Of a DNA stretch of 47,366 nt, positions 1-9,493 are shown one piece after another. Each line of letters starts with the position of its first letter. Positions within the stretch are counted from its first letter, which is position 1. The position numbers and the translations under genes were made by a program. Source of the stretch: Hyphomicrobiaceae bacterium (GTDB lineage: Bacteria > Pseudomonadota > Alphaproteobacteria > Rhizobiales > Hyphomicrobiaceae); NCBI GenBank assembly GCA_008933705.1, contig WBUN01000037.1:1-47366 (forward strand), given 5' to 3'. A model generated the notes under the pieces. That model saw only the letters and a list, made by a program, of their open reading frames with translations, searched no databases and was not told the DNA's origin.

Positions 1-115
1 CGCCGCTCGCTCCGTCGAGGCCCTGTGGACCGCCATCGGCCAGCTCACGAGCACGTTTGAGCCCGGTGAATGCGCAAACTACCTCCGCCATTCAGGCTAT
101 GTACGGTCAAGCTGA
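1..115 (+). CDS. IS630-family transposase, C-terminal end (partial)
   Basis: The reading frame is open from base 2 and stops with TGA at 113-115, giving 37 residues that include SVEALWTAIGQL, FEPGECANYL and HSGY. This matches the typical C-terminal tail of IS630/DDE transposases (LW-AIG ... ECxNYxxxxGY). The catalytic part lies outside the window, so intactness cannot be judged. The gene converges on the E1 gene, whose stop codon at 123-125 begins only 8 bases after the transposase stop. IS630 elements duplicate a TA target, and a TA lies at 124-125, so the element's right end may sit there. Family assignment is by recognition of the tail only. Confidence 0.7.
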   Translation, partial: AARSVEALWTAIGQLTSTFEPGECANYLRHSGYVRSS

Positions 116-122
116 ATCTGCT

Positions 123-2831
123 CTAGGGTCCCCGCTCTCCAGTTGGAAGCAGAGCATTCGCAATCCCGTCGCGGCCGAGAGGGGCTTCGGAGAGCGTCCG
201 ACTTGGCTTCTGGCCGAGCGCGTCGTCGAGGTAGGCCCGCACCTGTGCCTCGTGCCAGTACTTGACGCCGACAGCCGGCGTCGCCGCGGCGGGGCGACCG
301 GCGCGACGCACCGGGCGGCCGGCCGTAGCCTCCAGCCTGCGGCCGAGGTGCGTGAAATAGCCCATGTTCTCCGGCTCCTCCTCGCACCAGACCATCTCGG
401 CGCGCGGATGCGCGGCGAGCGCGTGGCGCACGGCCTCCATCGGGAAGGGATGGAGCTGCTCGATGCGGACCAGCGCGACGTCGGCGTCAAGGCCCCGCTC
501 GGCGCGGGCCGCGTGCAGCTCGTAGAAGACCTTGCCGGTGCACAGCACGACGCGGCGCGCATCCTGCACGGAACCGTCGGCGATGACGGTGCGAAAGCCC
601 GTGCCCGCGCCGAATTCCTCCAGGCGCGAGACGCAGGCCTTGTGGCGCAGCAGCGCCTTGGGGCTCAGCACCACCAGCGGCTTGCGGAAAGGGCGATGCA
701 TCTGGCGCCGCAGCGCGTGAAAGAAATTGGCGGGCGTGGAGGCGTTGACGATTTGGATGTTGGCACCCGCGCAGGCAGCCAGCAGGCGCTCGGGACGGCC
801 GGTCGAATGGTCGGGGCCGCCGCCGTCGAGCCCATGCGGCAGCAGAATGACAAGGCCCGAGGCGCGCAGCCAGCGGTCCTCGCCGCAGGCGACGCACTGG
901 TCGAAGACGGCCTGCGCGACGTTGAGGAACTCGCCGAACTGCGCCTCCCAGACGACGAGGCGGTGGGGATCGGCGAGGCTGATGCCGTACTCGTAGGTGA
1001 GGACCGCATTCTCGATCAGCGGCGTGTTGTGGATCTCGGCCGCCGCGCCGGCACGGGCGGCGATGGGCGCGAGCACGAGATGGCGCACGCCGGTGGTCTG
1101 ATCATGCAGCTCGAGGTGGCGCTGCGTGAAGGTGCCGCGCACGGAGTCTTGCCCGCCGAGGCGAACCGGCGTGCCTTCGTTGAGCAGCGAGGCCAGCGCC
1201 AGCGCCTCACCGGCGGCCCAGGCGATGCCCGCGCCGGCGTCGATGGTCCTGCGGCGATCGTCGAGGAAGCGTGCAACCTTGGGGTCGATCGTCAGGCCTT
1301 CGGGGACGGCCGTGATGGCATGGCCGAGATGGCGAAGGGTTTCGAACGGCAGGCCCGTTTGCGTGAAGGCCAACATGTCGGCCTCGGTGCCGGCGCCGAG
1401 GCCGGACCAGATGCCGTCGAACCAGTCGGCATGATTGACCTGGTAGGATTTGGCGGCCGCGAAGGCCGTGCGCATCTCGTCGGCAAGCCCGGTTGCGGCC
1501 TGCATGGCCGGACCGGTGTCGATGCCATCAGCTTCGAGGGAGCGGGCGTAGAGCTCGTGCACGGGGGAGCGTGCGTCGATGGCGCGGTAGAGCAGCGGCT
1601 GGGTGAAGCGCGGCTCGTCGATCTCGTTATGGCCGGGCCGGCGATAGCACACCAGATCGATGAGGATATCGGCGCCGAACGCGGCTCGATACGCGGCGGC
1701 CACGCAGGCGACGCGGTGCACCGCATCGGGGTCGTCGCCATTGACGTGCAGGACCGGAGCCTCGATCAGCCTGGCGATGTCGGTGGGATGGCGCGCCGAG
1801 CGCCCATCGCTCGGATTGGTGGTGAAGCCCACCTGATTGTTGATGATGATGTGAATAGTGCCGCCGAGGTCGAAGGGGGAAAGTTTCGAGAGCTGCAGCA
1901 TCTCGGCGACGAGACCCTGGCCCGCGAAGCTCGCATCCGTATGCAGCAATAGCGGCAGCACCGTGCGGCGGCCGTTCTCGCCGCGGCGGCTCTGCTTCGC
2001 ACGCGCCCGGCCTTGGGCGATGATGGGCACGATCTGCAAATGCGAGGGATGCGGGCTGACCGACAGCCGCAGCTTGCGGCTGGCGACCATGCGCTCGCCC
2101 GAGTAGCCCAGGTGATAGGACACGTCCGAGGAGATGCCAAGACCCTCCGGCACCGCAGGCTTGCCGAGAATCTCCGCGATGAGCGCAGTCAGCGGCTTGC
2201 CCATCACGGTGGCGAGCATGTTGAAGCGGCCGCGGTGCATCCCGCCAACGACCGCCTCCTCCACGCCGAGGCCGACAGACTGGGCCAACAGCGCCTCCAG
2301 GAGAACGATGAAGCTCTCCGCGCCACCGAGGCCGAACAGCTTGCCGGCCGGAATGCGCGTCGTCAGGCCCTGCTCGAAAGCGTGCGCGCGGGCGAGATGC
2401 GCGAGCATCGCAACGCGCTCCGCCGCGGGCAATGCGGGAGGTGCGCTCTCGGCCTGGGCCTCGAGCCACCGGCGCTGCGCACGGTCGTGGATGTGGCCGA
2501 TGTCCCAGCCGATGCTGCCGCAGTAGGCCGCCTCGAGCTCAGCGATGCGTCCGCGGATCGCCGCCGGGTCGATGCCGTGCTGGCGCGGGTCGAGCTCCGG
2601 CACATCGGCGACGGGGGCGAGGCCGAGCGGATCGAGCCTGGCCCTGAGATAGCCGTGCGTGCGGTAGGCCGCAGCCAGTGCTGCTTCAATGCTGGAGGAG
2701 AGCGGCGCAAGCGATCGTCGCGCGGCCGCGGCCTCGCCAGGCGACGGGGCGAAGCAGGCCTCGAGAGCGCCGGGATCGCCGCCGCCGACGAAGGTGCCGT
2801 CGATATCGTCGGGGCGCATGGGGCGGTTCAT
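123..2831 (-). CDS. 2-oxoglutarate dehydrogenase-type E1 component (ThDP-dependent)
   Basis: This 902-residue protein has the layout of SucA. An LDPLGL segment lies near residue 66, the E1 core contains MHRGRFNML (about 199), SYHLGYSGER, HPSHLQIV and INNQVGFTTNP (about 331), and later come DLVCYRRPGHNEIDEP, the pyrimidine-binding GQDSVRGTFTQRH and a C-terminal LLPHGLDGGGPDHSTGRPERLL region. In the family it binds thiamine diphosphate and decarboxylates 2-oxoglutarate for transfer to E2 lipoate. The start ATG at 2831 was chosen because GGGAG stands 6 bases upstream; an in-frame ATG at 2900 has weaker context. Oddities: the ThDP motif usually read as GDAA is TDAS here (Asp kept, Gly lost). No E2 or E3 gene lies nearby. 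The C-terminus carries about 28 extra residues ending beside the IS630 fragment. It may be a second, specialised paralogue; the substrate is not certain. Confidence 0.88.
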   Translation of the reverse strand: MNRPMRPDDIDGTFVGGGDPGALEACFAPSPGEAAAARRSLAPLSSSIEAALAAAYRTHGYLRARLDPLGLAPVADVPELDPRQHGIDPAAIRGRIAELEAAYCGSIGWDIGHIHDRAQRRWLEAQAESAPPALPAAERVAMLAHLARAHAFEQGLTTRIPAGKLFGLGGAESFIVLLEALLAQSVGLGVEEAVVGGMHRGRFNMLATVMGKPLTALIAEILGKPAVPEGLGISSDVSYHLGYSGERMVASRKLRLSVSPHPSHLQIVPIIAQGRARAKQSRRGENGRRTVLPLLLHTDASFAGQGLVAEMLQLSKLSPFDLGGTIHIIINNQVGFTTNPSDGRSARHPTDIARLIEAPVLHVNGDDPDAVHRVACVAAAYRAAFGADILIDLVCYRRPGHNEIDEPRFTQPLLYRAIDARSPVHELYARSLEADGIDTGPAMQAATGLADEMRTAFAAAKSYQVNHADWFDGIWSGLGAGTEADMLAFTQTGLPFETLRHLGHAITAVPEGLTIDPKVARFLDDRRRTIDAGAGIAWAAGEALALASLLNEGTPVRLGGQDSVRGTFTQRHLELHDQTTGVRHLVLAPIAARAGAAAEIHNTPLIENAVLTYEYGISLADPHRLVVWEAQFGEFLNVAQAVFDQCVACGEDRWLRASGLVILLPHGLDGGGPDHSTGRPERLLAACAGANIQIVNASTPANFFHALRRQMHRPFRKPLVVLSPKALLRHKACVSRLEEFGAGTGFRTVIADGSVQDARRVVLCTGKVFYELHAARAERGLDADVALVRIEQLHPFPMEAVRHALAAHPRAEMVWCEEEPENMGYFTHLGRRLEATAGRPVRRAGRPAAATPAVGVKYWHEAQVRAYLDDALGQKPSRTLSEAPLGRDGIANALLPTGERGP

Positions 2832-3135
2832 CTCTACTCCCTCGGCCGTGCCGGCTCGGACGCTCGTGCGCAGCACTCTAGAGGCGCCGACAGCCGGCAA
2901 GCAACGCGCGGCATGGTGAACCCATGCTTTCCCAATTCGATCAAATCAGCGGGAAATACGCAGCACATTTGTTACGGATAATGCCGGTAATCAATGAAAC
3001 ATGGCCTCAAGAGTGCCATCGTGCGCCTGACGCGGCGCCGCTTGGGGTAGGGGAGAGAGGCGCCGCAACCGTCGTTCCCTACCGCGTGCGCCCCCGCCCG
3101 GGCGCGACTCGATGGGTTGGAAAGAGGAGGCATGC
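2832..3135. other. Intergenic region between divergent genes
   Basis: This 304-base stretch separates the E1 gene (minus) from the small plus-strand gene at 3136. It must hold both promoters. The middle (about 2935-3000) is noticeably more AT-rich than its surroundings. An octamer GGCGCCGC occurs twice within about 25 bases near 3036-3067. No clear sigma-70 or EcfG boxes, RNA gene or terminator could be defended. Confidence 0.4.
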
Positions 3136-3417
3136 ATGACGCGCTTCCAGGAAGAAGAACAACTCTTGACGCAGCTTCGCCAGGCCTTTGGTGCCGGCGG
3201 TCGCGGATACTCGGCCCAGTTCGACTGGCCTTCAGGCGTCGTGATCCTGAGCCGCGGCCAGTTCCGCGGGATATGGAGGTCGAAGGATGGCGCCTACTCG
3301 TTCACGCCCGGCGGCTACGGCACGGCCACGTACTCGGCGATGAGCGCACAGGAAGCCGTGCGCTTCACGCTCGAGCACGTGTGCAAGGACGCACGTCAGA
3401 AGAGCCCCTCGATCTGA
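3136..3417 (+). CDS. Hypothetical protein, 93 residues
   Basis: This small ORF has a near-ideal ribosome binding site (AGGAGG, 5 bases before ATG 3136). In-frame ATG 3112 lacks one. The protein is soluble, with no signal or membrane segment. It opens with an acidic/glutamine-rich helix ([18 protein letters not shown]), followed by a part rich in Gly, Tyr and Trp ([19 protein letters not shown]) that reads like alternating beta strands. Family not recognised. Its last 22 bases overlap the 3' end of the convergent fhs gene, so the two messages are complementary at their ends. It may be co-regulated with the one-carbon genes, but only position suggests this. Confidence 0.6.
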   Translation: MTRFQEEEQLLTQLRQAFGAGGRGYSAQFDWPSGVVILSRGQFRGIWRSKDGAYSFTPGGYGTATYSAMSAQEAVRFTLEHVCKDARQKSPSI

Positions 3418-5072
3418 CCCTTCTCGTTGAGTCTGATGACGTTGGCCGAAGGCACCTTGGGCAGACCCGGCATGGTCATGATCTCGCCGGTGATGGCGAC
3501 GATGAACTCGGCGCCTGCCGCGAGACGGACCTCGCGGATCGGCACCACATGGTCCGTGGGAGCGCCGCGCAGGCTCGGATCGGTGGAGAAGGAGTACTGC
3601 GTCTTGGCCATGCACACGGGCAGGTGGCCGTAGCCGGCCGCCTGCAGATCCTTGAACTGGTTGCGCACGCTGGTGTCGGCTACGATCTCTGACGCGCGAT
3701 AGATCTCGGTGGCGATGGTCTTGACCTTGTCCCACAGCGGCAGATCGTCGGCATACAGAGGCTTGAACTTGGCGCCGCCGCTGTCGGTGACGTCGACCAC
3801 GTGGCGAGCCAGGGCCTCTATACCCTTGCTGCCATCGCTCCAGTGCGTGCACACGAACGCCTTGGTGCCGGCGCTCTCGGCCGCCTTCATGACCTCGGCG
3901 ATCTCCTTGTCCGTGTCGGTGATGAAGCGGTTGATGGCGACAACGGGCGGCACGCCGAACTTGCGCACGTTCTCCAGGTGGCGCTTGAGGTTGTCGCAGC
4001 CCTTGGCGACGGCGGCCGCATTCTCGTTCTTCAAGTCGTCCTTGGCGACGCCGCCGTGCATCTTGAGCGCACGCACGGTGGCGACGATGACGGCTGCCGA
4101 CGGGGTGAGGCCGGCCTTGCGGCACTTGATGTCGAAGAACTTCTCGGCGCCGAGGTCCGCGCCGAAGCCGGCTTCGGTGACGACGTAGTCGCACAATTTG
4201 AGCGCGGTCTTGGTGGCGAGCACGGAGTTGCAGCCGTGCGCGATGTTGGCGAAGGGACCGCCGTGGATGAAGACGGGGTTGTTTTCCAACGTCTGCACGA
4301 GGTTCGGCATCAGCGCGTCCTTGAGCAGCACCGTCATTGCGCCGTCGCCCTTGAGGTCGCGCGCGAGAACCGGCTTCCTCTCGCGCGTGTAGCCGACGAC
4401 GATGTTGCCGAGGCGGCGCTCCAGGTCCTTCAGGTCCATGGCGAGGCAGAGTATCGCCATCACTTCCGAAGCGACCGTGATGTCGAAGCCATCCTCGCGC
4501 GGGAAGCCGTTGGCGGTGCCGCCGAGTGAATTGACGATCGAGCGCAGCGCGCGATCGTTCATGTCCATGACGCGGCGCCAAGTGATGCGGCGCGCATCGA
4601 GGCCGAGCTGGTTGCCCCAGTAGATGTGGTTGTCGAGCAGCGCCGAGAGCAGGTTGTGCGCCGAGGTGATGGCGTGGAAGTCGCCGGTGAAGTGGAGGTT
4701 GATGTCCTCCATCGGCACGACCTGCGCATAGCCGCCGCCTGCCGCACCGCCCTTCACGCCGAAGCAGGGCCCGAGCGAGGGTTCGCGCAGGCAGCTCATG
4801 GCCTTCCTGCCGATGCGGTTGAGGCCGTCGCTGAGACCGACGGTGGTCGTGGTCTTGCCCTCGCCCGCCGGCGTGGGGGTCACGGCGGTGACCAGGATCA
4901 GCTTGCCGTCCCTGTTCTTCTGCGCGGAGTTTATGAAGTCGAAGGCAACCTTGGCCTTGTAGGGACCGTAGTTGAGCAGCGCATCGGCCGGCACGCCGAT
5001 CTTGGCGCCAACCTCGGCGATCGGCTTCATCCTGGCTTCACGCGCGATCTCGATATCCGACTTCACCGACAT
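3396..5072 (-). CDS. fhs: Formate-tetrahydrofolate ligase
   Basis: This cytoplasmic enzyme joins formate to tetrahydrofolate using ATP, giving 10-formyl-THF for C1 assimilation, purine synthesis or the serine cycle. The 558-residue length is the family norm. The N-terminal half holds a P-loop in [12 protein letters not shown] (about 66-76), followed by [33 protein letters not shown] and AHNLL, all hallmark segments. Further on come [13 protein letters not shown] and [10 protein letters not shown]. The start ATG 5072 has AAGGAA about 8 bases upstream. It is the last gene of the minus-strand run after oxc, frc and the formyltransferase gene, with a 252-base gap to the latter that could hold its own promoter. 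Its place behind oxc/frc fits capture of formate released from oxalate. The same enzyme is called FtfL in Methylobacterium. Confidence 0.96.
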   Translation of the reverse strand: MSVKSDIEIAREARMKPIAEVGAKIGVPADALLNYGPYKAKVAFDFINSAQKNRDGKLILVTAVTPTPAGEGKTTTTVGLSDGLNRIGRKAMSCLREPSLGPCFGVKGGAAGGGYAQVVPMEDINLHFTGDFHAITSAHNLLSALLDNHIYWGNQLGLDARRITWRRVMDMNDRALRSIVNSLGGTANGFPREDGFDITVASEVMAILCLAMDLKDLERRLGNIVVGYTRERKPVLARDLKGDGAMTVLLKDALMPNLVQTLENNPVFIHGGPFANIAHGCNSVLATKTALKLCDYVVTEAGFGADLGAEKFFDIKCRKAGLTPSAAVIVATVRALKMHGGVAKDDLKNENAAAVAKGCDNLKRHLENVRKFGVPPVVAINRFITDTDKEIAEVMKAAESAGTKAFVCTHWSDGSKGIEALARHVVDVTDSGGAKFKPLYADDLPLWDKVKTIATEIYRASEIVADTSVRNQFKDLQAAGYGHLPVCMAKTQYSFSTDPSLRGAPTDHVVPIREVRLAAGAEFIVAITGEIMTMPGLPKVPSANVIRLNEKGQIEGLF

Positions 5073-5324
5073 GGATGCGTTCCTTTTGCTAACTCGATCC
5101 TGCGTTCCCCTGTTCGGGGCAATTCAGTGTTGGCGCTGTTGGAGCTTCGCGCGCTGCTTTCCCTTCTCTTGCCGCGGGTGGGAATGAAGTGGATCGGCTG
5201 CTGCGCGCTGCCTGCCGACTGTCGCCGTCCCTGATTTGCCCCCCACCTCCCGCCCCTCCGGCAAGGGAGAGGCGAGACCAGGCGCAGCGAGAAAGCACGT
5301 GTCGCGCATGGTCTTGGCCGCGTG

Positions 5325-6260
5325 TCAGCCGGCTGCCTTGGGTGCGGGCTTGTCGAAGACGTCGCCGGCCTTGACGCCGGTCGCTCTTGCCCACTCGGCC
5401 GCGGCGATCTTCTTGCCGTCGCTGCCGCGCACGCGCTTGGCCAGGATGGCGCCGCCAGCAGCGGCGATCGTCATGCCGTTGCCATCGATGGAGAGAATCT
5501 CGCCCGGCTTGCCGGTGCCCGCGACCTTTGCGCTGTCGAAGATGTCGACCTTGCCGCCCTTGATGGTGCCCCACGCACCCGGAGCGGGGTTGGCAGCGCG
5601 AATGATGTTGTAGACCTCAGCGACAGGCCTGGCCCAGTCGATCTCGGCCACATCCTTCTTGAACCAGCTCTCGTAGGTCTTCTTGGAGTGGTCCTGCACG
5701 ATCTTCGGCGCCTTGCCGGCGCGCACCAGATCGATCGCTTCCATCATGGCATCGACACCGATGGGGAAGAGCTTCTTGAAGTAGACGTCGCCCAGCGTCT
5801 CGTCGGGGCCGATGTCCACCTTCTTCTGCAGGAGGATCGGCCCCTCATCGAGGCCCTCGTCGGGCCAGAAGATCGTGAGACCTGTCTCGGTGCGGCCCAT
5901 GGCGATCGGCCAGTTGATGGAGGACGGGCCACGGTGCAGCGGCAGAAGCGAGGGGTGATACTGGATGGTGCCGAGCCTCGGCGCGTCGAGCACAGGCTGC
6001 GGCACGAACAGCGTCACGTAGGCCATGACGCACAGATCCGCGTTGAACGACTTCATCAGCTCGAGCGCTTCCGGTGTCTTCCAGCTCTTGGGCTGATGCA
6101 CGGGCAGACCCTTCTCCCTGGCGAACACCTTGAGCGGATCCTCGGCGCGGCCTGCCTTGTCGGGGGCGCAGAACACTGCGACGACGTTCTCTTTGCGCTC
6201 GAGCAGCTTCTCGAGCACGGCCTTGCCGAAGGCCTCCTGTCCGTGGACGACGATGCGCAT
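5325..6260 (-). CDS. Stand-alone formyltransferase resembling the ALDH1L1 N-terminal domain
   Basis: The 311-residue protein has a formyltransferase Rossmann domain (about 1-200) and a C-terminal Fmt-like domain (about 205-290). It resembles the N-terminal 10-formyl-THF hydrolase domain of ALDH1L1 more than methionyl-tRNA formyltransferase: VFCAPDKAGR, YHPSLLPLHRG, SINWPIAMG, IFWPDEGLDEGPILLQK and NPAPGAWG have direct counterparts there. The presumed catalytic pair is His102 (in HPSLLP) and Asp138 (in GLDEG), with the same 36-residue spacing as ALDH1L1 His106/Asp142. In ALDH1L1 this domain passes formyl from 10-formyl-THF to a phosphopantetheine arm. Here no carrier or dehydrogenase domain follows, while formyl-CoA enzymes are next door. 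Likely activities: 10-formyl-THF hydrolysis, or formyl exchange with CoA (inference). It lies 158 bases after frc and 252 bases before fhs. Confidence 0.85.
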   Translation of the reverse strand: MRIVVHGQEAFGKAVLEKLLERKENVVAVFCAPDKAGRAEDPLKVFAREKGLPVHQPKSWKTPEALELMKSFNADLCVMAYVTLFVPQPVLDAPRLGTIQYHPSLLPLHRGPSSINWPIAMGRTETGLTIFWPDEGLDEGPILLQKKVDIGPDETLGDVYFKKLFPIGVDAMMEAIDLVRAGKAPKIVQDHSKKTYESWFKKDVAEIDWARPVAEVYNIIRAANPAPGAWGTIKGGKVDIFDSAKVAGTGKPGEILSIDGNGMTIAAAGGAILAKRVRGSDGKKIAAAEWARATGVKAGDVFDKPAPKAAG

Positions 6261-6384
6261 CTGTTTCTCCGTGTTTGCTCCCCCTCCCCGTGCGTGGGGT
6301 GAGGATGGGGGTGCAGCAACAAACGCCAGCGTTGGAGTGTGTCTCTGCTCCTCACCCTCGGAAAGAATCCGAGGACAGGCCCCG

Positions 6385-6412
6385 ACCCTCTCCCCGCTGG
6401 CGGGGAGAGGGT
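6385..6412. repeat. Perfect GC-rich hairpin (dispersed-repeat type, possible terminator)
   Basis: Two 12-base arms, 6385-6396 and 6401-6412, are perfect reverse complements around the loop CTGG. The element lies just downstream of frc, 7 bases past its stop. There is no strong U-tract on the minus side. Similar CCCTCTCCCC/GGGGAGAGGG hairpins are common dispersed repeats in Hyphomicrobiales. It may cause partial termination or mRNA stabilisation between frc and the formyltransferase gene. The surrounding 6280-6380 also has C-rich/G-rich imperfect repeats. Confidence 0.6.
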
Positions 6413-6418
6413 TTGTTC

Positions 6419-7690
6419 CTATTCAGCAGCTTCCTTCTTGAGAGGTGCCGTCGCACCGGCGTCCTTGAGGGACGCGATCTCGTCGGCCGAATAGCCAAGC
6501 TCGCGCAGAACCTCCTCGGTATGCTCGCCCAGCAGCGGCGAGCGCTTCACATCGGAGGGGCTGTCGGAGAGCTTGATGGGGTTGCCGACCGACAGATACT
6601 TGCCGCGCGTCGGGTGATCGACCTCCACCATGGTGCCGGTGGCAAACAACGACTTGTCCTCGGCGATCTCCTTCATCGACAGGATGGGGCCGCAGGGGAT
6701 GTCGTATTTGTTGAGGATGTCCATGGCCTCGAACTTGTCCTTGGTCATGGTCCACTTCTCGATGCGGCCGAAGATCTCGTTGAGCCGCGGCAGCCGCGCA
6801 GCCGGCTTGGCATAGTCGGGATGCGTCTTCCAGCCGGGCTCGCCGATGACGTCGCAGATCGCCTCCCACACGGGCGCCTGCGTGATGAAGTAGATGTAGG
6901 CGTCGGGGTCCGTCTCCCAGCCCTTGCATTTCAGGATGCGCCCGGGCTGGCCGCCGCCGGAGTCGTTGCCGGCGCGCGGCACCGCCTTGCCGAACGGGAT
7001 GCCCTCGCCGTGCTGGCTGTACTCGGCGAGCGGGCCGTGCGCGAGGCGCTGCTGGTCGCGCATCTTCACGCGCGCCAGGTTGAGGACGCCGTCCTGCATG
7101 GCGCAGGTGACGCGCTGGCCCTTGCCCGACATGGTGCGGTGGTACAGCGCCGTGACGATGCCGAGCGCCAGGTGCAGGCCGGTGCCGCTGTCGCCGATCT
7201 GAGCGCCGGTCACCAGCGGCGGGCCATCGCGGAAACCGGTCGTGGAGGCCGAGCCGCCGGTGCACTGGGCCACGTTCTCGTACACCTTGCAGTCCTGGTA
7301 GGGACCTGGGCCGAAGCCTTTCACGCTGGCGTAGATCATGCGCGGGTTGAGCTGTTGGATGCGCTCCCACGTCAGCCCCATGCGGTCGAGCGCGCCGGGG
7401 GCGAAGTTTTCCACCAGCACATCGCACTTCTTCACCAGGCGCTCGAGGATCTCCATGCCTTTCTTGTTCTTGCTGTCGATGGTGATGGAGCGCTTGTTGT
7501 GGTTCAGCATCGTGAAATAGAGGCTGTCCACCTTCGGAATATCCTGCAATTGCCCACGCGTGATGTCGCCGACGCCGGGGCGCTCGACCTTGATCACGTC
7601 GGCGCCGAACCAGGCCAGAAGCTGCGTGCAAGTTGGTCCCGACTGGACGTGCGTGAAATCCAGGATCTTGACGCCTTCGAGTGCTTTCAT
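6419..7690 (-). CDS. frc: Formyl-CoA:oxalate CoA-transferase
   Basis: This class III CoA-transferase moves CoA from formyl-CoA to oxalate, making formate and oxalyl-CoA. It keeps the oxalate decarboxylation cycle running. The 423-residue protein matches FRC throughout: [11 protein letters not shown] at the start, [28 protein letters not shown], and the nucleophile Asp167 in [10 protein letters not shown], equal to Asp169 of Oxalobacter FRC. Two positions differ from Oxalobacter: the active-site Trp48 is Gln47 (TRGQLQD), and the glycine loop reads SGGG instead of GGGG, with a shorter preceding segment. ATG 7690 was chosen because GGAG stands 6 bases upstream and the length then fits the family. 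An alternative GTG at 7702 overlaps the oxc stop. Only 11 bases separate it from oxc, indicating co-transcription and probably translational coupling. Confidence 0.95.
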   Translation of the reverse strand: MKALEGVKILDFTHVQSGPTCTQLLAWFGADVIKVERPGVGDITRGQLQDIPKVDSLYFTMLNHNKRSITIDSKNKKGMEILERLVKKCDVLVENFAPGALDRMGLTWERIQQLNPRMIYASVKGFGPGPYQDCKVYENVAQCTGGSASTTGFRDGPPLVTGAQIGDSGTGLHLALGIVTALYHRTMSGKGQRVTCAMQDGVLNLARVKMRDQQRLAHGPLAEYSQHGEGIPFGKAVPRAGNDSGGGQPGRILKCKGWETDPDAYIYFITQAPVWEAICDVIGEPGWKTHPDYAKPAARLPRLNEIFGRIEKWTMTKDKFEAMDILNKYDIPCGPILSMKEIAEDKSLFATGTMVEVDHPTRGKYLSVGNPIKLSDSPSDVKRSPLLGEHTEEVLRELGYSADEIASLKDAGATAPLKKEAAE

Positions 7691-7701
7691 TGCATGCTCC
7701 A

Positions 7702-9444
7702 CTATTTCTTCTTGACCACGCTTTGCGGGTTGAGGTTGCCGATGCGGCCGCTTTCGCTGCCGGCCGTTGGATCGATCGCCGCGTTGATGAGGGTCGGCTT
7801 GCCGGAGTCCATGGCCGCGTCGACAGCGCGCTTCAGCTCGTCGGGCGTCGTCACGTGGACGCCGACGCCGCCGAAGGCTTGCATCATCATGTCGTAGCGC
7901 GAGTCCTTGACGAAGACGGTCGTCGCCGGGTCCGAGCCGCCAGCGGCATTGACGTCGGTGCCGCGATAGATGCCGTTGTTGTTGAAGACGACGATGCAGA
8001 CCGGCAGCTTGTATCGGCAGATGGTCTCGACCTCCATGCCGGAAAAGCCAAAGGCGCTGTCACCTTCGACCGCGAGCACCGGCTTTCCGGTCTCGATGGC
8101 CGCCGCGATGGCAAAGCCCATGCCGATGCCCATGACGCCCCAGGTGCCAACGTCGAGGCGCTTGCGCGGCTGGTACATGTCGATCACGCCGCGCGCGAGA
8201 TCGAGCGTGTTGGCGCCTTCGTTGACGAGAATGGCATCCGGCCGCTCCTTGATGACGGTGCGCAGGGCACCGAGCGCACCGTGGAAGTCCATCGGCGCCG
8301 AGTTCTTCATCAGTCGCGGCGCCATCTTGGCGACGTTCTCCTCCCTTTTCGCCTTCACGGCGCCGGTCCAGTCGGCAGGCGCGGCCGGCCAGTTGCCGCC
8401 CATGCCGTCGACAAGAGCCGACACGCAGGACCCGATATCGCCGACCACGGGGGCAACGATCTCGACGTTGGAGTCCATCTCCCTGGGCTCGATGTCGATC
8501 TGGATGAACTTCTTGGAATGCGGCGCGCCCCAGGTCTTGCCCTTGCCGTGCGACAGGAGCCAGTTGAGGCGGGCACCGATCAGCATCACGACGTCGGAGT
8601 CTTTGAGCACGGTCGAGCGCGCCGCGCCCGCGCACTGGGGATGCGTGTCCGGCAGAAGGCCCTTGGCCATGCTCATCGGCAGGAACGGAATGCCGCTTCT
8701 TTCGACCAGGGCGCGGATGGCGTCATCGGCCTGCGCATAGGCCGCACCTTTGCCGAGGATGATCAGGGGGCGCTTGGCGCCCTTCAGCACTTCGAGCGCC
8801 CGCTTGACTGCGGCGGGCGCCGGGATCTGGGCCGGCGCCGCATCGACGACCTTGACGAGCGACTTGGCGCCGGCGTCCGCATTCATGACCTGGGAGAAAA
8901 GCTTGGCCGGCAGATCGAGATAGACACCGCCCGGGCGTCCCGAGACGGCCGCGCGGATCGCGCGCGCGATGCCAATGCCGATGTCGGCGGCGTGCAGCAC
9001 ACGGAAGGCCGCCTTGCAGAGCGGCTTGGCGATGGCGAGCTGATCCATCTCCTCGTAGTCGCCCTGCGCCAGGTCGACGATCTCGCGCTCGGACGAGCCG
9101 GAGATCAGGATCATCGGGAAGCAGTTGGTGGTGGCGTTGGCGAGCGCCGTCAGGCCATTGAGAAAGCCTGGGGCGGACACCGTGAGGCAGATGCCGGGCC
9201 GTTTCGTCAGGAAGCCGGCGATGGCGGCGGCATTGCCGGCGTGCTGCTCGTGCCGGAACGAGACGACGCGGATGCCCGCGGCCTGTGCCATGCGGCCGAA
9301 GTCCGTGATCGGAATGCCGGGCACGCCGTAGATCGTCTTGACGCCGTTGAGCTTGAGCGCATCGATGACGAGGTGAAAGCCATCCGTCAGATCCTGCTCT
9401 CCTGCGGCTGCATTTGCGTCAGTGCTTTGCGCTGTTGCAGACAT
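7702..9444 (-). CDS. oxc: Oxalyl-CoA decarboxylase
   Basis: This ThDP-dependent cytoplasmic enzyme converts oxalyl-CoA to formyl-CoA and CO2. The 580-residue length is usual. The N-terminal ThDP-binding domain has the catalytic Glu66 in FRHEQHAG, and the family signature [19 protein letters not shown] holds the Tyr-Glu pair of the active site. The middle domain has [13 protein letters not shown], and the C-terminal domain the ThDP/Mg motif, starting GDSAFGFSG and ending in FNNNG. The stretch [17 protein letters not shown] is typical of oxalyl-CoA decarboxylases. ATG 9444 is preceded by GGGAG at 5 bases. The gene is followed directly by frc and preceded by a 33-codon ORF and the GntR regulator, all on one strand. 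It is probably transcribed from the regulator's promoter region or from the 49-base gap upstream. Confidence 0.96.
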   Translation of the reverse strand: MSATAQSTDANAAAGEQDLTDGFHLVIDALKLNGVKTIYGVPGIPITDFGRMAQAAGIRVVSFRHEQHAGNAAAIAGFLTKRPGICLTVSAPGFLNGLTALANATTNCFPMILISGSSEREIVDLAQGDYEEMDQLAIAKPLCKAAFRVLHAADIGIGIARAIRAAVSGRPGGVYLDLPAKLFSQVMNADAGAKSLVKVVDAAPAQIPAPAAVKRALEVLKGAKRPLIILGKGAAYAQADDAIRALVERSGIPFLPMSMAKGLLPDTHPQCAGAARSTVLKDSDVVMLIGARLNWLLSHGKGKTWGAPHSKKFIQIDIEPREMDSNVEIVAPVVGDIGSCVSALVDGMGGNWPAAPADWTGAVKAKREENVAKMAPRLMKNSAPMDFHGALGALRTVIKERPDAILVNEGANTLDLARGVIDMYQPRKRLDVGTWGVMGIGMGFAIAAAIETGKPVLAVEGDSAFGFSGMEVETICRYKLPVCIVVFNNNGIYRGTDVNAAGGSDPATTVFVKDSRYDMMMQAFGGVGVHVTTPDELKRAVDAAMDSGKPTLINAAIDPTAGSESGRIGNLNPQSVVKKK

Positions 9445-9493
9445 TTCGCTCCCTTCCTCAGAATTCTTCTCTGTAGCGGCCGGGCGATGCGCC

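Noticed and set aside
57-1952. 631-codon plus-strand frame opposite the E1 gene
   Set aside because: It is the antisense shadow of a clear E1 coding sequence; it has no domain and is rich in Arg/Gly/Ala as expected for a shadow in high-GC DNA.
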